A stretch of DNA of 64,000 nt from Nocardia rhamnosiphila NBRC 108938 (lineage in GTDB: Bacteria; Actinomycetota; Actinomycetes; Mycobacteriales; Mycobacteriaceae): positions 186,001 through 250,000 of the forward strand of contig NZ_JOAJ01000004.1 of NCBI RefSeq assembly GCF_000720425.1, read 5' to 3'. Position numbers and translations under genes: made by a program. This document shows positions 30,987 to 39,841 of this stretch, one piece after another (position 1 is the stretch's first letter; every line of letters begins with the position of its first letter). Under the pieces are notes generated by a model, which ran no database searches, was not told where the DNA came from, and saw nothing but the letters and a program-made list of their open reading frames with translations.

Positions 30987-31858
30987 GCTTCGACGACGCC
31001 GCGCCACCTGACAACGATCTCATCGACGACGAGTCCCACTACAGCAATGCCTACTTCCAGGAGGATGTCTCCTGGCTGTCCAATGTCGGGCTCGAAGGCG
31101 ACGAAGAGACCGGCGGCCTGGGTGTACTCAAAGGCACCGCCGCCGGTGACGCGTGGGATATCTACGGGAATCTACGGAACGACAACACCGGTGAGGCAGT
31201 TTTCGGTGCAGCCGGGGTCGTGGCGACGGCGGTCGAGGCCGTCAAGGATCCGTTCGGTTTTACGGGCACCCAGATCGCAAAATGGATGTTGGAGCATATC
31301 GAACCGCTCCGGCAGGCCTACGAGGAACTCACCGGCAACCCCGCGATCGTCGAGGCATATTCGGCTTCCTGGCATGCCATTTCGACCGAACTGTCCGCGA
31401 CCAAGGCCCAATGGCAGCGCACCATCGAGACGGACATCAACACCTGGTCCGGCAGCTCGGGCGACGCATACCGCAAACATGCCGGAGAGGTTCTCACCGC
31501 AATCGACACCGCCGCGGCGGCAGCGGCCGCTCTCGGCGAGTTGATGGATAAGGCATCCAAAGTCATTGCCATAGTCCGGGATCTGGTGCGCGATATCATC
31601 GCTGCCCTGCTCGGCGCGGCCATCGGATATACGATCGAGCTCGCGGTGACCGCAGGCGCGGCTGCCGGGCATGTCATTGCCTCGTTCCTGGCGAAGCTCG
31701 CGAAGAGCAGCCTGGACACAATGACCTATCTGAAGAAACTGAACGACGTGATCTGGTCATGGGGGACGTACACCGAACCACTCGCGAGAATCCTGCAGAA
31801 CTATATGAGTTGGCGGAATTCCGGTGACACGGCAACCGGGCAAGCCGCGGCGACCTAG
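30983..31858 (+). CDS. WXG100-like type VII secretion substrate with hydrophobic C-terminal half
   Basis: A 291-residue protein. The N-terminal 110 residues contain a small hydrophobic patch (AVFGAAGVVATAVEAV). Residues 115-200 form a WXG-like helical hairpin, with the turn WSGSSGDAYRKHA at 155-167. Residues about 205-245 are strongly hydrophobic (IIAALLGAAIGYTIELAVTAGAAAGH) and may insert in a membrane. No enzymatic toxin motif is visible. Its ATGA overlap with the EspC-like gene supports joint production as secretion partners. Confidence 0.75.
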   Translation: MSFDDAAPPDNDLIDDESHYSNAYFQEDVSWLSNVGLEGDEETGGLGVLKGTAAGDAWDIYGNLRNDNTGEAVFGAAGVVATAVEAVKDPFGFTGTQIAKWMLEHIEPLRQAYEELTGNPAIVEAYSASWHAISTELSATKAQWQRTIETDINTWSGSSGDAYRKHAGEVLTAIDTAAAAAAALGELMDKASKVIAIVRDLVRDIIAALLGAAIGYTIELAVTAGAAAGHVIASFLAKLAKSSLDTMTYLKKLNDVIWSWGTYTEPLARILQNYMSWRNSGDTATGQAAAT

Positions 31859-31969
31859 TCGGGTTCGATCGCATAGTGAGGACCCGACTGTTCGCTACGC
31901 GGCCCTCCAGCGCCCGGGGTCGGCGTCCATCGAGATTGCGCCAGATGAGCCCGCACAGTTCCTGATTGC

Positions 31970-32437
31970 TCAGACCAGCCAGCTGTTACGCCGGTAGTAC
32001 TGGGCTTCGTCGTCTCCGTCGTCGTCCACGGGTGTGACGACCCGCTGATTCCGCCGCGCCGCCGCCGATCGCGCTATCGCTTCCCGGCGAGTGCGTAGTT
32101 CCTCATCGTCGAGCCGCGCCGTACCGGCTTCCCGCACCCGGCCGGACTCCGTTCCGGGCTGCCGCCCGGCACCGCGCGACTGCTCGTCCACCGGTATCAC
32201 CTGCTCGTTCGAGCCGGATTGCCCGCCTTGTTCCCGGGCTGCTGCGTCTCCTCGGGCTGCTGTGTCGTCGACGCGTTCCGCCGATTCCCGCCAGAGCTGC
32301 CGCATCTCGGCGGCTGCCTGCTCGGTCAATTCACGGCTGCGGGCCTCGGACCGCCGCTTGGTCTCCGCCATCCGTTCCACCATGTGGTCGGCGTACCGTC
32401 GACATTCCTCGCCGATCCGTTCGACTTCACTCGCCAT
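31970..32437 (-). CDS. Coiled-coil protein with YYRRxSWL tail
   Basis: A 155-residue charged protein from ATG 32437 (GTG 32443 possible). Residues 1-60 are a predicted coiled coil (EVERIGEECRRYADHMVERM onward), followed by a Gly/Gln-rich linker and a basic helix (LRTRREAIARSAAARRNQ). The C-terminus VVTPVDDDGDDEAQYYRRNSWLV closely mirrors the end of the YbaB-like protein at 29985, including VVTP. It ends the minus-strand cassette with the EspC-like and WXG genes at 34585-32489. No known family recognised. Confidence 0.7.
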   Translation of the reverse strand: MASEVERIGEECRRYADHMVERMAETKRRSEARSRELTEQAAAEMRQLWRESAERVDDTAARGDAAAREQGGQSGSNEQVIPVDEQSRGAGRQPGTESGRVREAGTARLDDEELRTRREAIARSAAARRNQRVVTPVDDDGDDEAQYYRRNSWLV

Positions 32438-32488
32438 GCCCACCTCGCCGATCGTGTCGGGGAACCGTCAACCATGCCCTGCCCGTGG

Positions 32489-34264
32489 TCACAGCGGGCC
32501 CGCCTCGGCCAGCTGCGCGCCCGTATCCACCGCGGGTGCCGGCGGCGGCGCGGGTTCCTCGGGCTCGGCGGCGTCTTCTTCGGGCTGCTGCACCGGGTAG
32601 CTCTGCGGCTGATGCTCGCCGTCTTCCTGTTTCGTTCCGGCCGGGGCGCCGGGCACCCCCGCCGGGCGGCCGGCGGGCTGCTGTTCCTCGGCCGCGGGCG
32701 GAGCGGTCGCACCGGGCTGATTCTCGCCGACGATCACCGGGGTGCCGTCCGGCCCGACCTCCACCCTGTAGGTGACCGGCTCACCCGCGGCATCGTCCAC
32801 CACAAGCTTCAACTGACCGTCGGAACCGACTTCGAGCTTGTAGTTCTTACCGTTGAACTCGACCCCCTTATCGGTATCCGGCTTTCCGTCACCGTCGGTA
32901 TCCGCGTCCGGCTTCCCATCACCGTCCAGATCCCGATCGGGCTCTCCGTCACCGTCCACATCGGCGTCCGGCTTGCCGTCGCCGTCCAGATCCTTATCGG
33001 GCCTTCCTTCACCGTCGGCATCCTGATCCGGTTTTCCGTCACCGTCGAGATCCTTCTCGGGAGCGTCCTCGTCGTCCGGATCGAGCACCTGCTCGGCCTG
33101 TTCCCGCAGCTGCTCCAGCGTGCTGCCGATCTGTTGGCTCGCCGAGCTCACCAGGTTGCTCAGCCCCTCGGACAGCTGTGTTCCGAGGCCCGACGAAGCG
33201 AGCTGGGTGCCCAGTTGCGCGAGGGTGGACAACGGATTGTCCGTGGTGGTCGGGTTCGTCGAGGGTGTACCGGTCGTGGAGGGAGTGTTCGTGGTCGACG
33301 GGGTATTCGTGGTCGACGGGGTGTTCGTGGTCGACGGAGTACCGGTGGTGGACGGGGTCCCCGTGCTGCTGGGCTGGTTGGTGCCGGCGGGGCTCGTGGG
33401 CTGCGACGGGGAGGTCGTCGAAACCTTGGGGCACGGATACTTCGTCACGTTCAGGCCGGCGAACGCCTTGACCAGTTCGTCGTAGATACCCGAGACCTTG
33501 TCATTCGTCTGGTTGCAGGCATCCACGAATTCTTTGAGGTTCGACTCGTATTCGACCCGGAAGGTCTCATCGAGCCATTTATGACAGAAATCGCTTATCT
33601 TCTTCTGTTTGGTGTCGCCCGAGGCGATGATCAGACTATCCCATGCGCTGATTTCAAGCTCCGGGAATATGTTCTTTATCTTCCCCACCAGGCTATCGTC
33701 GCTGGCAACGTTACTCCAGCCCCATCCCCGGGCGGCGGTGATGATGCTGTCTATATCTTGGGCGGTCTTACCCTGCACCTTGGGATCACCGTCCAGCAGA
33801 ATGCCTTCGGCAGCCTTGGCCTTGATCGCCACCGCCTGTCGCAGAGCCTGCGGTGCCGGGTCCATTTCCTCATGGACCTTGCGCACGATATTGATATCGG
33901 CCTCGGACAGCTGGAGTTGCGTGGCGATCATGCTCGCCGCCCGGGTCGCCGCTTCTCCCGACCACACCGTGGGGAGCGTCCGGGCGAGCACAGCCTGCTG
34001 ATTGCGCTCGGTGGCGACCCGGTCGAGTACGGTCTTCAGCGTATCGGCGGCTTGCCGGAAGGCGTTCTCGTTCAAGCCGTTCTGGTGATAGAAGAGTTTG
34101 TGCAGGTCTGTATAACGCTTGAAATCGGGCAGGGTCGCGTCTCCCACCCATCGGAGGTAACGGACCTCCAATATCTCGAAGTAGCGCAGCGCCTTCGATC
34201 CGATTTCGAGTAGTTCGGTGCAGCCGCGATTCTCCGCCGCGGGCGCGCTCGGGTTGTCGGCCAT
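32489..34264 (-). CDS. WXG-type substrate with Thr-Pro and Asp-rich calcium-loop-like repeats
   Basis: A 591-residue protein. Residues about 55-150 form a WXG-like hairpin with VWSGEAATRAAS (W101). A helical middle domain follows (about 150-278). Residues 301-336 are six T[GN]TPST repeats. Residues 345-395 are amphipathic helices (LAQLGTQLASSGLGTQLSEGLSNL). Residues 405-464 are six 10-residue DxDG[DE]GxPDx repeats, like EF-hand or dockerin/TSP3 calcium loops. A short beta domain (VEFNGKNYKLEVGSDGQL) and an acidic Pro-rich end complete it. It lies 3 bases after the EspC-like gene. Probably exported; enzymatic function not recognisable. Confidence 0.78.
   Translation of the reverse strand: MADNPSAPAAENRGCTELLEIGSKALRYFEILEVRYLRWVGDATLPDFKRYTDLHKLFYHQNGLNENAFRQAADTLKTVLDRVATERNQQAVLARTLPTVWSGEAATRAASMIATQLQLSEADINIVRKVHEEMDPAPQALRQAVAIKAKAAEGILLDGDPKVQGKTAQDIDSIITAARGWGWSNVASDDSLVGKIKNIFPELEISAWDSLIIASGDTKQKKISDFCHKWLDETFRVEYESNLKEFVDACNQTNDKVSGIYDELVKAFAGLNVTKYPCPKVSTTSPSQPTSPAGTNQPSSTGTPSTTGTPSTTNTPSTTNTPSTTNTPSTTGTPSTNPTTTDNPLSTLAQLGTQLASSGLGTQLSEGLSNLVSSASQQIGSTLEQLREQAEQVLDPDDEDAPEKDLDGDGKPDQDADGEGRPDKDLDGDGKPDADVDGDGEPDRDLDGDGKPDADTDGDGKPDTDKGVEFNGKNYKLEVGSDGQLKLVVDDAAGEPVTYRVEVGPDGTPVIVGENQPGATAPPAAEEQQPAGRPAGVPGAPAGTKQEDGEHQPQSYPVQQPEEDAAEPEEPAPPPAPAVDTGAQLAEAGPL
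32873..33052 (-). repeat. Six 30-bp repeats coding DxDGDGxPDx units
   Basis: In-frame repeats inside the gene at 32489-34264 (residues 405-464). Asp residues at alternating positions with a central DGDG resemble calcium-binding loops. Confidence 0.9.
33257..33364 (-). repeat. Six 18-bp repeats coding T[GN]TPST
   Basis: In-frame repeats inside the gene at 32489-34264 (residues 301-336). A Thr/Pro linker of this type is often extended and O-mannosylated in secreted actinobacterial proteins. Confidence 0.9.
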
Positions 34265-34267
34265 TGC

Positions 34268-34585
34268 TCAGCTCGCCGCCTGCTGGGTGTCGGCGGCGTT
34301 TTCCTTGTCCACCGTGGAGAAATCGATCACGGTCTGCCCCATCGCATCACCGGTGAGCTGTGTGGCCTCGGCCCAATCGTTGAGCCATTGCTGTACCGCC
34401 TCGAGGCCGGCGTGAACGGCATCCCCCTGCTTCTTGTACTCGGCTCCGGTATCGGCGGGAGCGATCATGCTTCCGGCGACGACACCGGCCTGCCCCTTCA
34501 CCATATCGGCGCTGGTACGCATATTGTTCGCCAGACCCACCAGGGCGTCACCCTGCATCCCGACCGTCTGATCACCCGTACTCAT
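34268..34585 (-). CDS. EspC-like type VII secretion-associated protein
   Basis: A 105-residue helical protein with a family-like opening (MQGDALVGLANNMRTSADMVKGQAGVVAG) and a second long helix with GDAVHAGLEAVQQWLNDWAEATQLTGDAMGQ, ending in a polar tail. First gene of the minus-strand cassette; the WXG gene begins 3 bases later. GGGGAGACCC precedes ATG 34585. Likely forms the secretion heterodimer with the 591-residue WXG protein. Confidence 0.75.
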   Translation of the reverse strand: MSTGDQTVGMQGDALVGLANNMRTSADMVKGQAGVVAGSMIAPADTGAEYKKQGDAVHAGLEAVQQWLNDWAEATQLTGDAMGQTVIDFSTVDKENAADTQQAAS

Positions 34586-34783
34586 GGGTCTCCCCTCCGT
34601 GTCCCCGCCCCTCCCGGGTGGCCCCCGATCGGCCCTGCGGTGCTCGTCCTACCCGATTCGACGCGCCCGCACGGGCATCGGTTCCATCCCGCTCCGCGCG
34701 TCCGGCGCCCGATCACTCCCCTACTTTCCACTGGTCGACCGCGGGAATATTCCGGTTCATCCTTCCATCCCCGACGGTACAGC

Positions 34784-34815
34784 GCAGCCCCGTTCCCGGG
34801 CAGGAACGGGGCTGC
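34784..34815. terminator. Hairpin terminator of small PspC gene
   Basis: 13-bp perfect stem (34784-34796 and 34803-34815), 6-base loop, in the 285-base gap between the EspC-like gene and the PspC gene. Confidence 0.75.
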
Positions 34816-34870
34816 TGGTGGCTATGGGGCACAGAGGGGTGCACCGGGGGCGGTCTGCGCACCGCCGGTG

Positions 34871-35062
34871 TCACCGCTTCGGCATGAAGATCCACAACGC
34901 CAGATAGATCAGGAACTGCGGGCCGGGCAGCACACAGGACACGACGAACAGCAGCCGGACGAGGCCGGAGCTCCAGCCGAAGTATTCGGCGATACCGCCG
35001 CAGACTCCGCCGATCCACTTGTCGGCGGTGGAGCGGGTGAAACGGCGTGCGGGGGCGGTCAT
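34871..35062 (-). CDS. Small PspC domain protein
   Basis: A 63-residue stand-alone PspC domain from ATG 35062. RRFTRSTADKWIGGVCGGIAEYFGW is the family signature, followed by a helix (LVRLLFVVSCVLPGPQFLIYLALWIF) and MPKR. Probably a membrane stress-response component, related to the PspC domains at 914 and 1066. AGGA precedes the ATG. Single-gene unit with a strong terminator. Confidence 0.88.
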   Translation of the reverse strand: MTAPARRFTRSTADKWIGGVCGGIAEYFGWSSGLVRLLFVVSCVLPGPQFLIYLALWIFMPKR

Positions 35063-35159
35063 GGCGGTCCTTTCGATCGCGGTTGCTACACCGTCCACTA
35101 TCCGCACCCGGCCGGCGGCCCGCATCGGCAGCGCTACCGACCCGCACCCTGATTTCCGG

Positions 35160-35196
35160 GGTCCGCGGCTCAGGGTGGATCCCTGAGCCGCGGACC
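35160..35196. terminator. Strong hairpin terminator of glmM
   Basis: 16-bp perfect stem (35160-35175 and 35181-35196) with a 5-base loop, 4 bases beyond the glmM stop. Confidence 0.9.
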
Positions 35197-35199
35197 GGT

Positions 35200-36585
35200 T
35201 CAGACCGCCGCGACCAGCTTCGCGAGATCCTCGGCGAGCTGCTCGGCCCGCTCGTGATCCTCGGCTTCCACCATCACCCGGACCAGCTGTTCGGTTCCGC
35301 TGGGACGCAGCAGGATTCGCCCGGTATCTCCGAGCTGCCCCTCGGCGGCGCGGACGGCCTCGAGGACCCCGGGATCGGCGGTGACCGCGACCTTGTCCGT
35401 GACCGGGACGTTCACCAGAACCTGCGGGACCTTCTGGATCACACTCGCGAGCTCGGTCAGGGGCGCGCCGGTGCGCGACATCCGCGCCATCAACTGCAGG
35501 CCGGTGAGGATGCCGTCACCGGTGGTGCCGTGGCGCGGGAAGACCACGTGGCCAGACTGTTCCCCACCGAGGGTGTAACCGCCGCCACGGAGTTCCTCGA
35601 GGACGTAACGGTCACCGACACCGGTGGTGCGGACGGTGATCCCGGCCGCACGCATCGCCAGATGCAGCCCCAGATTGCTCATCACGGTGGCGACGAGAGT
35701 GTTCCCGGCCAGAGTTCCGGCGTCTCGCATACCGATGGCCAGGATCGCCATGATGGCGTCACCGTCCACCACCTCGCCCGCGGCGTCCACCGCCAGACAG
35801 CGGTCGGCATCGCCGTCGTGGGCCAGACCCAGGTCGGCCCCGTGTTCCCGGACCGCGTGCTGCACCTGTTCGAGATGGGTCGACCCACAGCCGGCATTGA
35901 TATTGAGCCCGTCCGGGTCCGCGTTGATCGCGATGACCCGGGCGCCGGCCTCCCGGTAGGCCGCCGGACCGACCTCCGAGGCGGCGCCGTGCGCGCAGTC
36001 CACCACGACGGTCAGTCCGCTCAGGTCCTGGCCGGTGGCCTCCACCAGGTGCTCGATATAGCGCTCGTGGGTCCCGCCCACACTGAACTGGTCGGGCAGA
36101 TCCGTACCGGGTTGCCGCGCCCCGTCGGCGCCGAGCACCCGGCCGATCGCCGCGCCCGTGGGGCGGTCCGTCCCACCGGAGGCCACCCGGGCCTCGATTC
36201 GTTCCTCGACGGCGTCCTCGAGCTTGTGCCCGCCCGCCGCGAAGATCTTGATTCCATTGTCCGGCATGGGATTGTGCGAGGCCGAGATCATCACGCCCAG
36301 GCTCGCGTCGTACAGAGCGGTCAGGTAGGCGACGGCCGGGGTCGGCAGCACGCCCACCGGTAACACATCCATTCCCGCGGCGGTCAGGCCCGCGGTCACC
36401 GCGGCCTCCAGCATCTCCCCGCTGGCGCGCGGATCCCGCCCCACCACCGCGACCTTGCGGTGACCCGTGTGCAGGTCCACACCCAGGACCTGCGCCGCCG
36501 CCCCGGCAACCCGTAACGCCAACTCCGGGCTCAACGAATCGTTGGCGAGCCCGCGCACGCCGTCGGTGCCGAACAGATGTCCCAT
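35200..36585 (-). CDS. glmM: Phosphoglucosamine mutase
   Basis: Converts glucosamine-6-phosphate to glucosamine-1-phosphate for UDP-GlcNAc. From ATG 36585 ([12 protein letters not shown]) it has 461 residues. The phosphoserine loop is [14 protein letters not shown], the metal loop [12 protein letters not shown], the sugar loop [19 protein letters not shown] and the phosphate loop [12 protein letters not shown]. The frame extends upstream to 36750 without conserved sequence. Downstream of rplM-rpsI on the same strand but separated by a terminator. Confidence 0.97.
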   Translation of the reverse strand: MGHLFGTDGVRGLANDSLSPELALRVAGAAAQVLGVDLHTGHRKVAVVGRDPRASGEMLEAAVTAGLTAAGMDVLPVGVLPTPAVAYLTALYDASLGVMISASHNPMPDNGIKIFAAGGHKLEDAVEERIEARVASGGTDRPTGAAIGRVLGADGARQPGTDLPDQFSVGGTHERYIEHLVEATGQDLSGLTVVVDCAHGAASEVGPAAYREAGARVIAINADPDGLNINAGCGSTHLEQVQHAVREHGADLGLAHDGDADRCLAVDAAGEVVDGDAIMAILAIGMRDAGTLAGNTLVATVMSNLGLHLAMRAAGITVRTTGVGDRYVLEELRGGGYTLGGEQSGHVVFPRHGTTGDGILTGLQLMARMSRTGAPLTELASVIQKVPQVLVNVPVTDKVAVTADPGVLEAVRAAEGQLGDTGRILLRPSGTEQLVRVMVEAEDHERAEQLAEDLAKLVAAV

Positions 36586-36681
36586 ACCTTGCCCCTCGTC
36601 AGTGAGTCCACAGCGCACGACGACGCCTGCCGAAACTGCCCTCGGAACGGCCGGCCGACGAACACCGCGGTAGATATAGCA

Positions 36682-36722
36682 CGAGAGCAGGCGACCGGAC
36701 TCCGGCCGGTCGCCTGCTCTCG
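36682..36722 (-). terminator. Hairpin terminator of rplM-rpsI
   Basis: 17-bp perfect stem (36682-36698 and 36706-36722) with a 7-base loop, about 60 bases after rpsI. Confidence 0.9.
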
Positions 36723-36780
36723 GAACCGACACCGGCTCGCCCACCCGCACGCGGCAGGTGGACAGCCGGCATCGGCGATA

Positions 36781-37289
<509 letters not shown>

Positions 37290-37293
<4 letters not shown>

Positions 37294-37733
37294 TGGGCCA
37301 CCTGCTTGATCTCGAACGGAACGGGCTGCTGAGCGGCGTGCGGATGGGTCGGGCCCGCGTACACCTTCAGCTTGCCGGCGATCGCGTTGCCGAGTTTGTT
37401 CTTGGGGATCATGCCCTTGACGGCCTTCTCCACCAGGCGGTCGGGGCGCGTATCCAGCACCTGGCCGACAGTGCGGGACTTCAGGCCGCCGGGATGCCCG
37501 GAGTGGTGGTGGATGAGCTTGTTCTGCCGCTTGTTGCCGCTGATGGCGACCTTGTCGGCGTTGATGATGATGACGAAATCGCCACCATCGATATGCGGTG
37601 CGTAGGTCGGCTTGTGCTTACCGCGCAGCAGATTCGCTGCCTGCACGGCAAGACGGCCGAGCACTACGTCAGTGGCGTCGATGACGTACCACTGCCGGGT
37701 CACGTCACCCGCCTTCGGGCTGTACGTAGGCAC
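37290..37733 (-). CDS. rplM: 50S ribosomal protein L13
   Basis: A 147-residue L13 from GTG 37733 ([11 protein letters not shown]), the length remembered for M. tuberculosis. [37 protein letters not shown] and [10 protein letters not shown] are family blocks. GGGA lies 7 bases upstream of GTG. First gene of rplM-rpsI. Confidence 0.97.
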
Positions 37734-37884
37734 AGTGCTTCCCTGTCTGTCGTCGATGCTGCCGGCCCAGTGCGTGGTCGAGGGGTTCCCGGCGGCCGGT
37801 TGAGACCCGGGCCTCGGCGTTCCACACACCAGCCGGTCACGATACCAGCCGGGTGCCGTCACCCGGAAACCGCCCGGACGCTGC

Positions 37885-39759
37885 TCAGATATCGATCGGC
37901 GGGCCCGGATCGGCGATCCCCGGCAGCCCGGGCACCAGATAGCGCAGGGTGTCGATACCCGGTTCCGCGCATTCGGCCGGGTCCCTATCCTCGGCCGCTC
38001 CGGGGTCCGGCGTCGCCTGGCGCACGGAATCCCCGGGCGCGGGGGCCGTGGGAACGCGGGCGTAGAGCGGGTGACCGCCGGAATCATCCGCGTCCTCGGC
38101 GCCGGTGGCGGACCGGCGGCGCGGTTCGATCGTGACCCGCGGCATCGGCACACATCCGGCCGTCGCGGTCGACACCGCGGCGTCGGGTGCCGCCGGGGCG
38201 TTGAGCACCGGCTCGGTTCCGGCATGGGCCTGCGCGGTGCCCGCCCCATCCGCGCCCCACGCCGTGGCGGCGAGCGCGGCCACGCCGATGACGGCGTGGG
38301 CGCCGAACAGATTGTCCTTCATTTTGTTCCAGAGCTTGCCCTTGCCCCGGTCGCCCTCCGGCCCCGGGCCGGTCCGGGGGTCACCGGCGGGACCGGGCCG
38401 GGCGGGCGGGGGCACCGCGGATTGCGCACCGGTTTCCGGATCCGGTGGCCGGGTGAACCGGCTGGCCGGCCCCGCGATCGGTGGCGGCAACTCCCCGCGG
38501 TCGACCTTCACCGTGGCGTCCTGGTCCGGCTGCGGCACGCTGTACGGCGAGGGGCCGGGCCACCCCGGCGGCGGTGCCGCCGGGCCACCCGTCATCGGAC
38601 CCGGTCCCGGGCCGTCGGGCCCGGGCCGCTCCGGACCGGGCGGCGGCGGAGTCGGCTCGGGCCGGGCCGGTAGTGGCGCCGCCTGCGGGCCGGGCGCAGG
38701 CAGGTTCGGACCCGGCGGGTGCGGGCCCGGCGCGGGTTGGTACGCCCCGGGCGGCGGGTTCTGTGCCGGAACGGACCCGTTCGGGACGGCTCCGGCCGGC
38801 GGCCGACCGGGAACCGCATAGTTCGCGGCGGACTCCGGCGGCGGCGCCGTATTCGGCCCGGGCTGCGGGTAGGGCGCCGGCTCTTCCTCGTCGTCCTCGT
38901 TCTCGCTGATCAACAGGTGTGTGGCACCGAGAACAAGGGCGTGCATGGGATGTTCGGCCTTCTTCAGGCGCTGCCCCAGATGGTTACGGAAGGCGAACCG
39001 CAGGGTCTCGTTGAACACCACCTGCCCGGCGAGCAGGACCGTCGAATTGTCGGCTCCGATGGAGCGGGCCGCGGCCATCACTTCGATCACGGTGTCGTCG
39101 GCGGCGCGGGCGTTGCGGGTCGATTCGGGGTCGATCGGCACGTACACCGATTCGGTGGGTCGCTCCTCGTCCCCGTGTACCGCGACCACCAGCACATTCG
39201 CCCGGCCGTCCACCACGTGCCCGTCGAAATGGACCGCGGTGGCCCCCACCCCTTCGGGCAGGGCGGGATCGGGCGGCCGGACCAGGCCGAGCGCGCGGAC
39301 ATAGCCCGACAGCGCGATCGATTCCGGGATCGGCTCGACCTCGACGTCGAGTTGCTCGACCAGCCGGGCGTAGGCGTCGATCTTCGCGTCCGGCCAGTCG
39401 TCGGGATACGGCAACGCGACCACATCGGGTTTACCCCGCAGATAGGTCCCCACCGCGGCCAGCGGGTTGTAGAGACGGGCCCGGAACACCAGCTCGGCGG
39501 GCCAGGTCGCCCCGGCTATGACGATCTGCGAATGCCCGAGGATGTCGCGGACATCGGGGATCGCCATCCCCAGATCGGGCCGCTGCCGGTCCGCGCCGGC
39601 GGTGTAGAGCCGGCCGGAGGCGTCGGCCAGCAGATAGGCGGGGGGGTTGTAGCTTCCCTCGACCTGTACGGGGCGGATGGGCACGCCGGATCCGCCCGCG
39701 GCCACGGACACCACATCCCACCCGAGATGTACCGCCCCAACTCGCACCATCACAGGCAT
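37885..39759 (-). CDS. Degenerate Hsp70/actin-fold protein with Pro-rich linker and membrane segment
   Basis: A 624-residue protein from ATG 39759 (ATG 39750 possible). Residues 1-290 look like an Hsp70-type fold: [35 protein letters not shown], and [21 protein letters not shown] near 245-265. The glycine-rich phosphate loops are degraded, so ATP binding is doubtful. Residues 295-470 are Pro/Gly-rich. A hydrophobic segment ([17 protein letters not shown]) lies near residue 500. It follows the FHA-ABC transporter gene by 82 bases on the same strand and may be its partner. Family not named with certainty. Confidence 0.68.
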   Translation of the reverse strand: MPVMVRVGAVHLGWDVVSVAAGGSGVPIRPVQVEGSYNPPAYLLADASGRLYTAGADRQRPDLGMAIPDVRDILGHSQIVIAGATWPAELVFRARLYNPLAAVGTYLRGKPDVVALPYPDDWPDAKIDAYARLVEQLDVEVEPIPESIALSGYVRALGLVRPPDPALPEGVGATAVHFDGHVVDGRANVLVVAVHGDEERPTESVYVPIDPESTRNARAADDTVIEVMAAARSIGADNSTVLLAGQVVFNETLRFAFRNHLGQRLKKAEHPMHALVLGATHLLISENEDDEEEPAPYPQPGPNTAPPPESAANYAVPGRPPAGAVPNGSVPAQNPPPGAYQPAPGPHPPGPNLPAPGPQAAPLPARPEPTPPPPGPERPGPDGPGPGPMTGGPAAPPPGWPGPSPYSVPQPDQDATVKVDRGELPPPIAGPASRFTRPPDPETGAQSAVPPPARPGPAGDPRTGPGPEGDRGKGKLWNKMKDNLFGAHAVIGVAALAATAWGADGAGTAQAHAGTEPVLNAPAAPDAAVSTATAGCVPMPRVTIEPRRRSATGAEDADDSGGHPLYARVPTAPAPGDSVRQATPDPGAAEDRDPAECAEPGIDTLRYLVPGLPGIADPGPPIDI

Positions 39760-39841
39760 CAGTGTGCCTGGTGTGCGGTCGACGCGCTCGCCGCCCCCAC
39801 CCACCAGCGGCGAAGGCAGCGGATCGGCCCGTTCACCTGTC

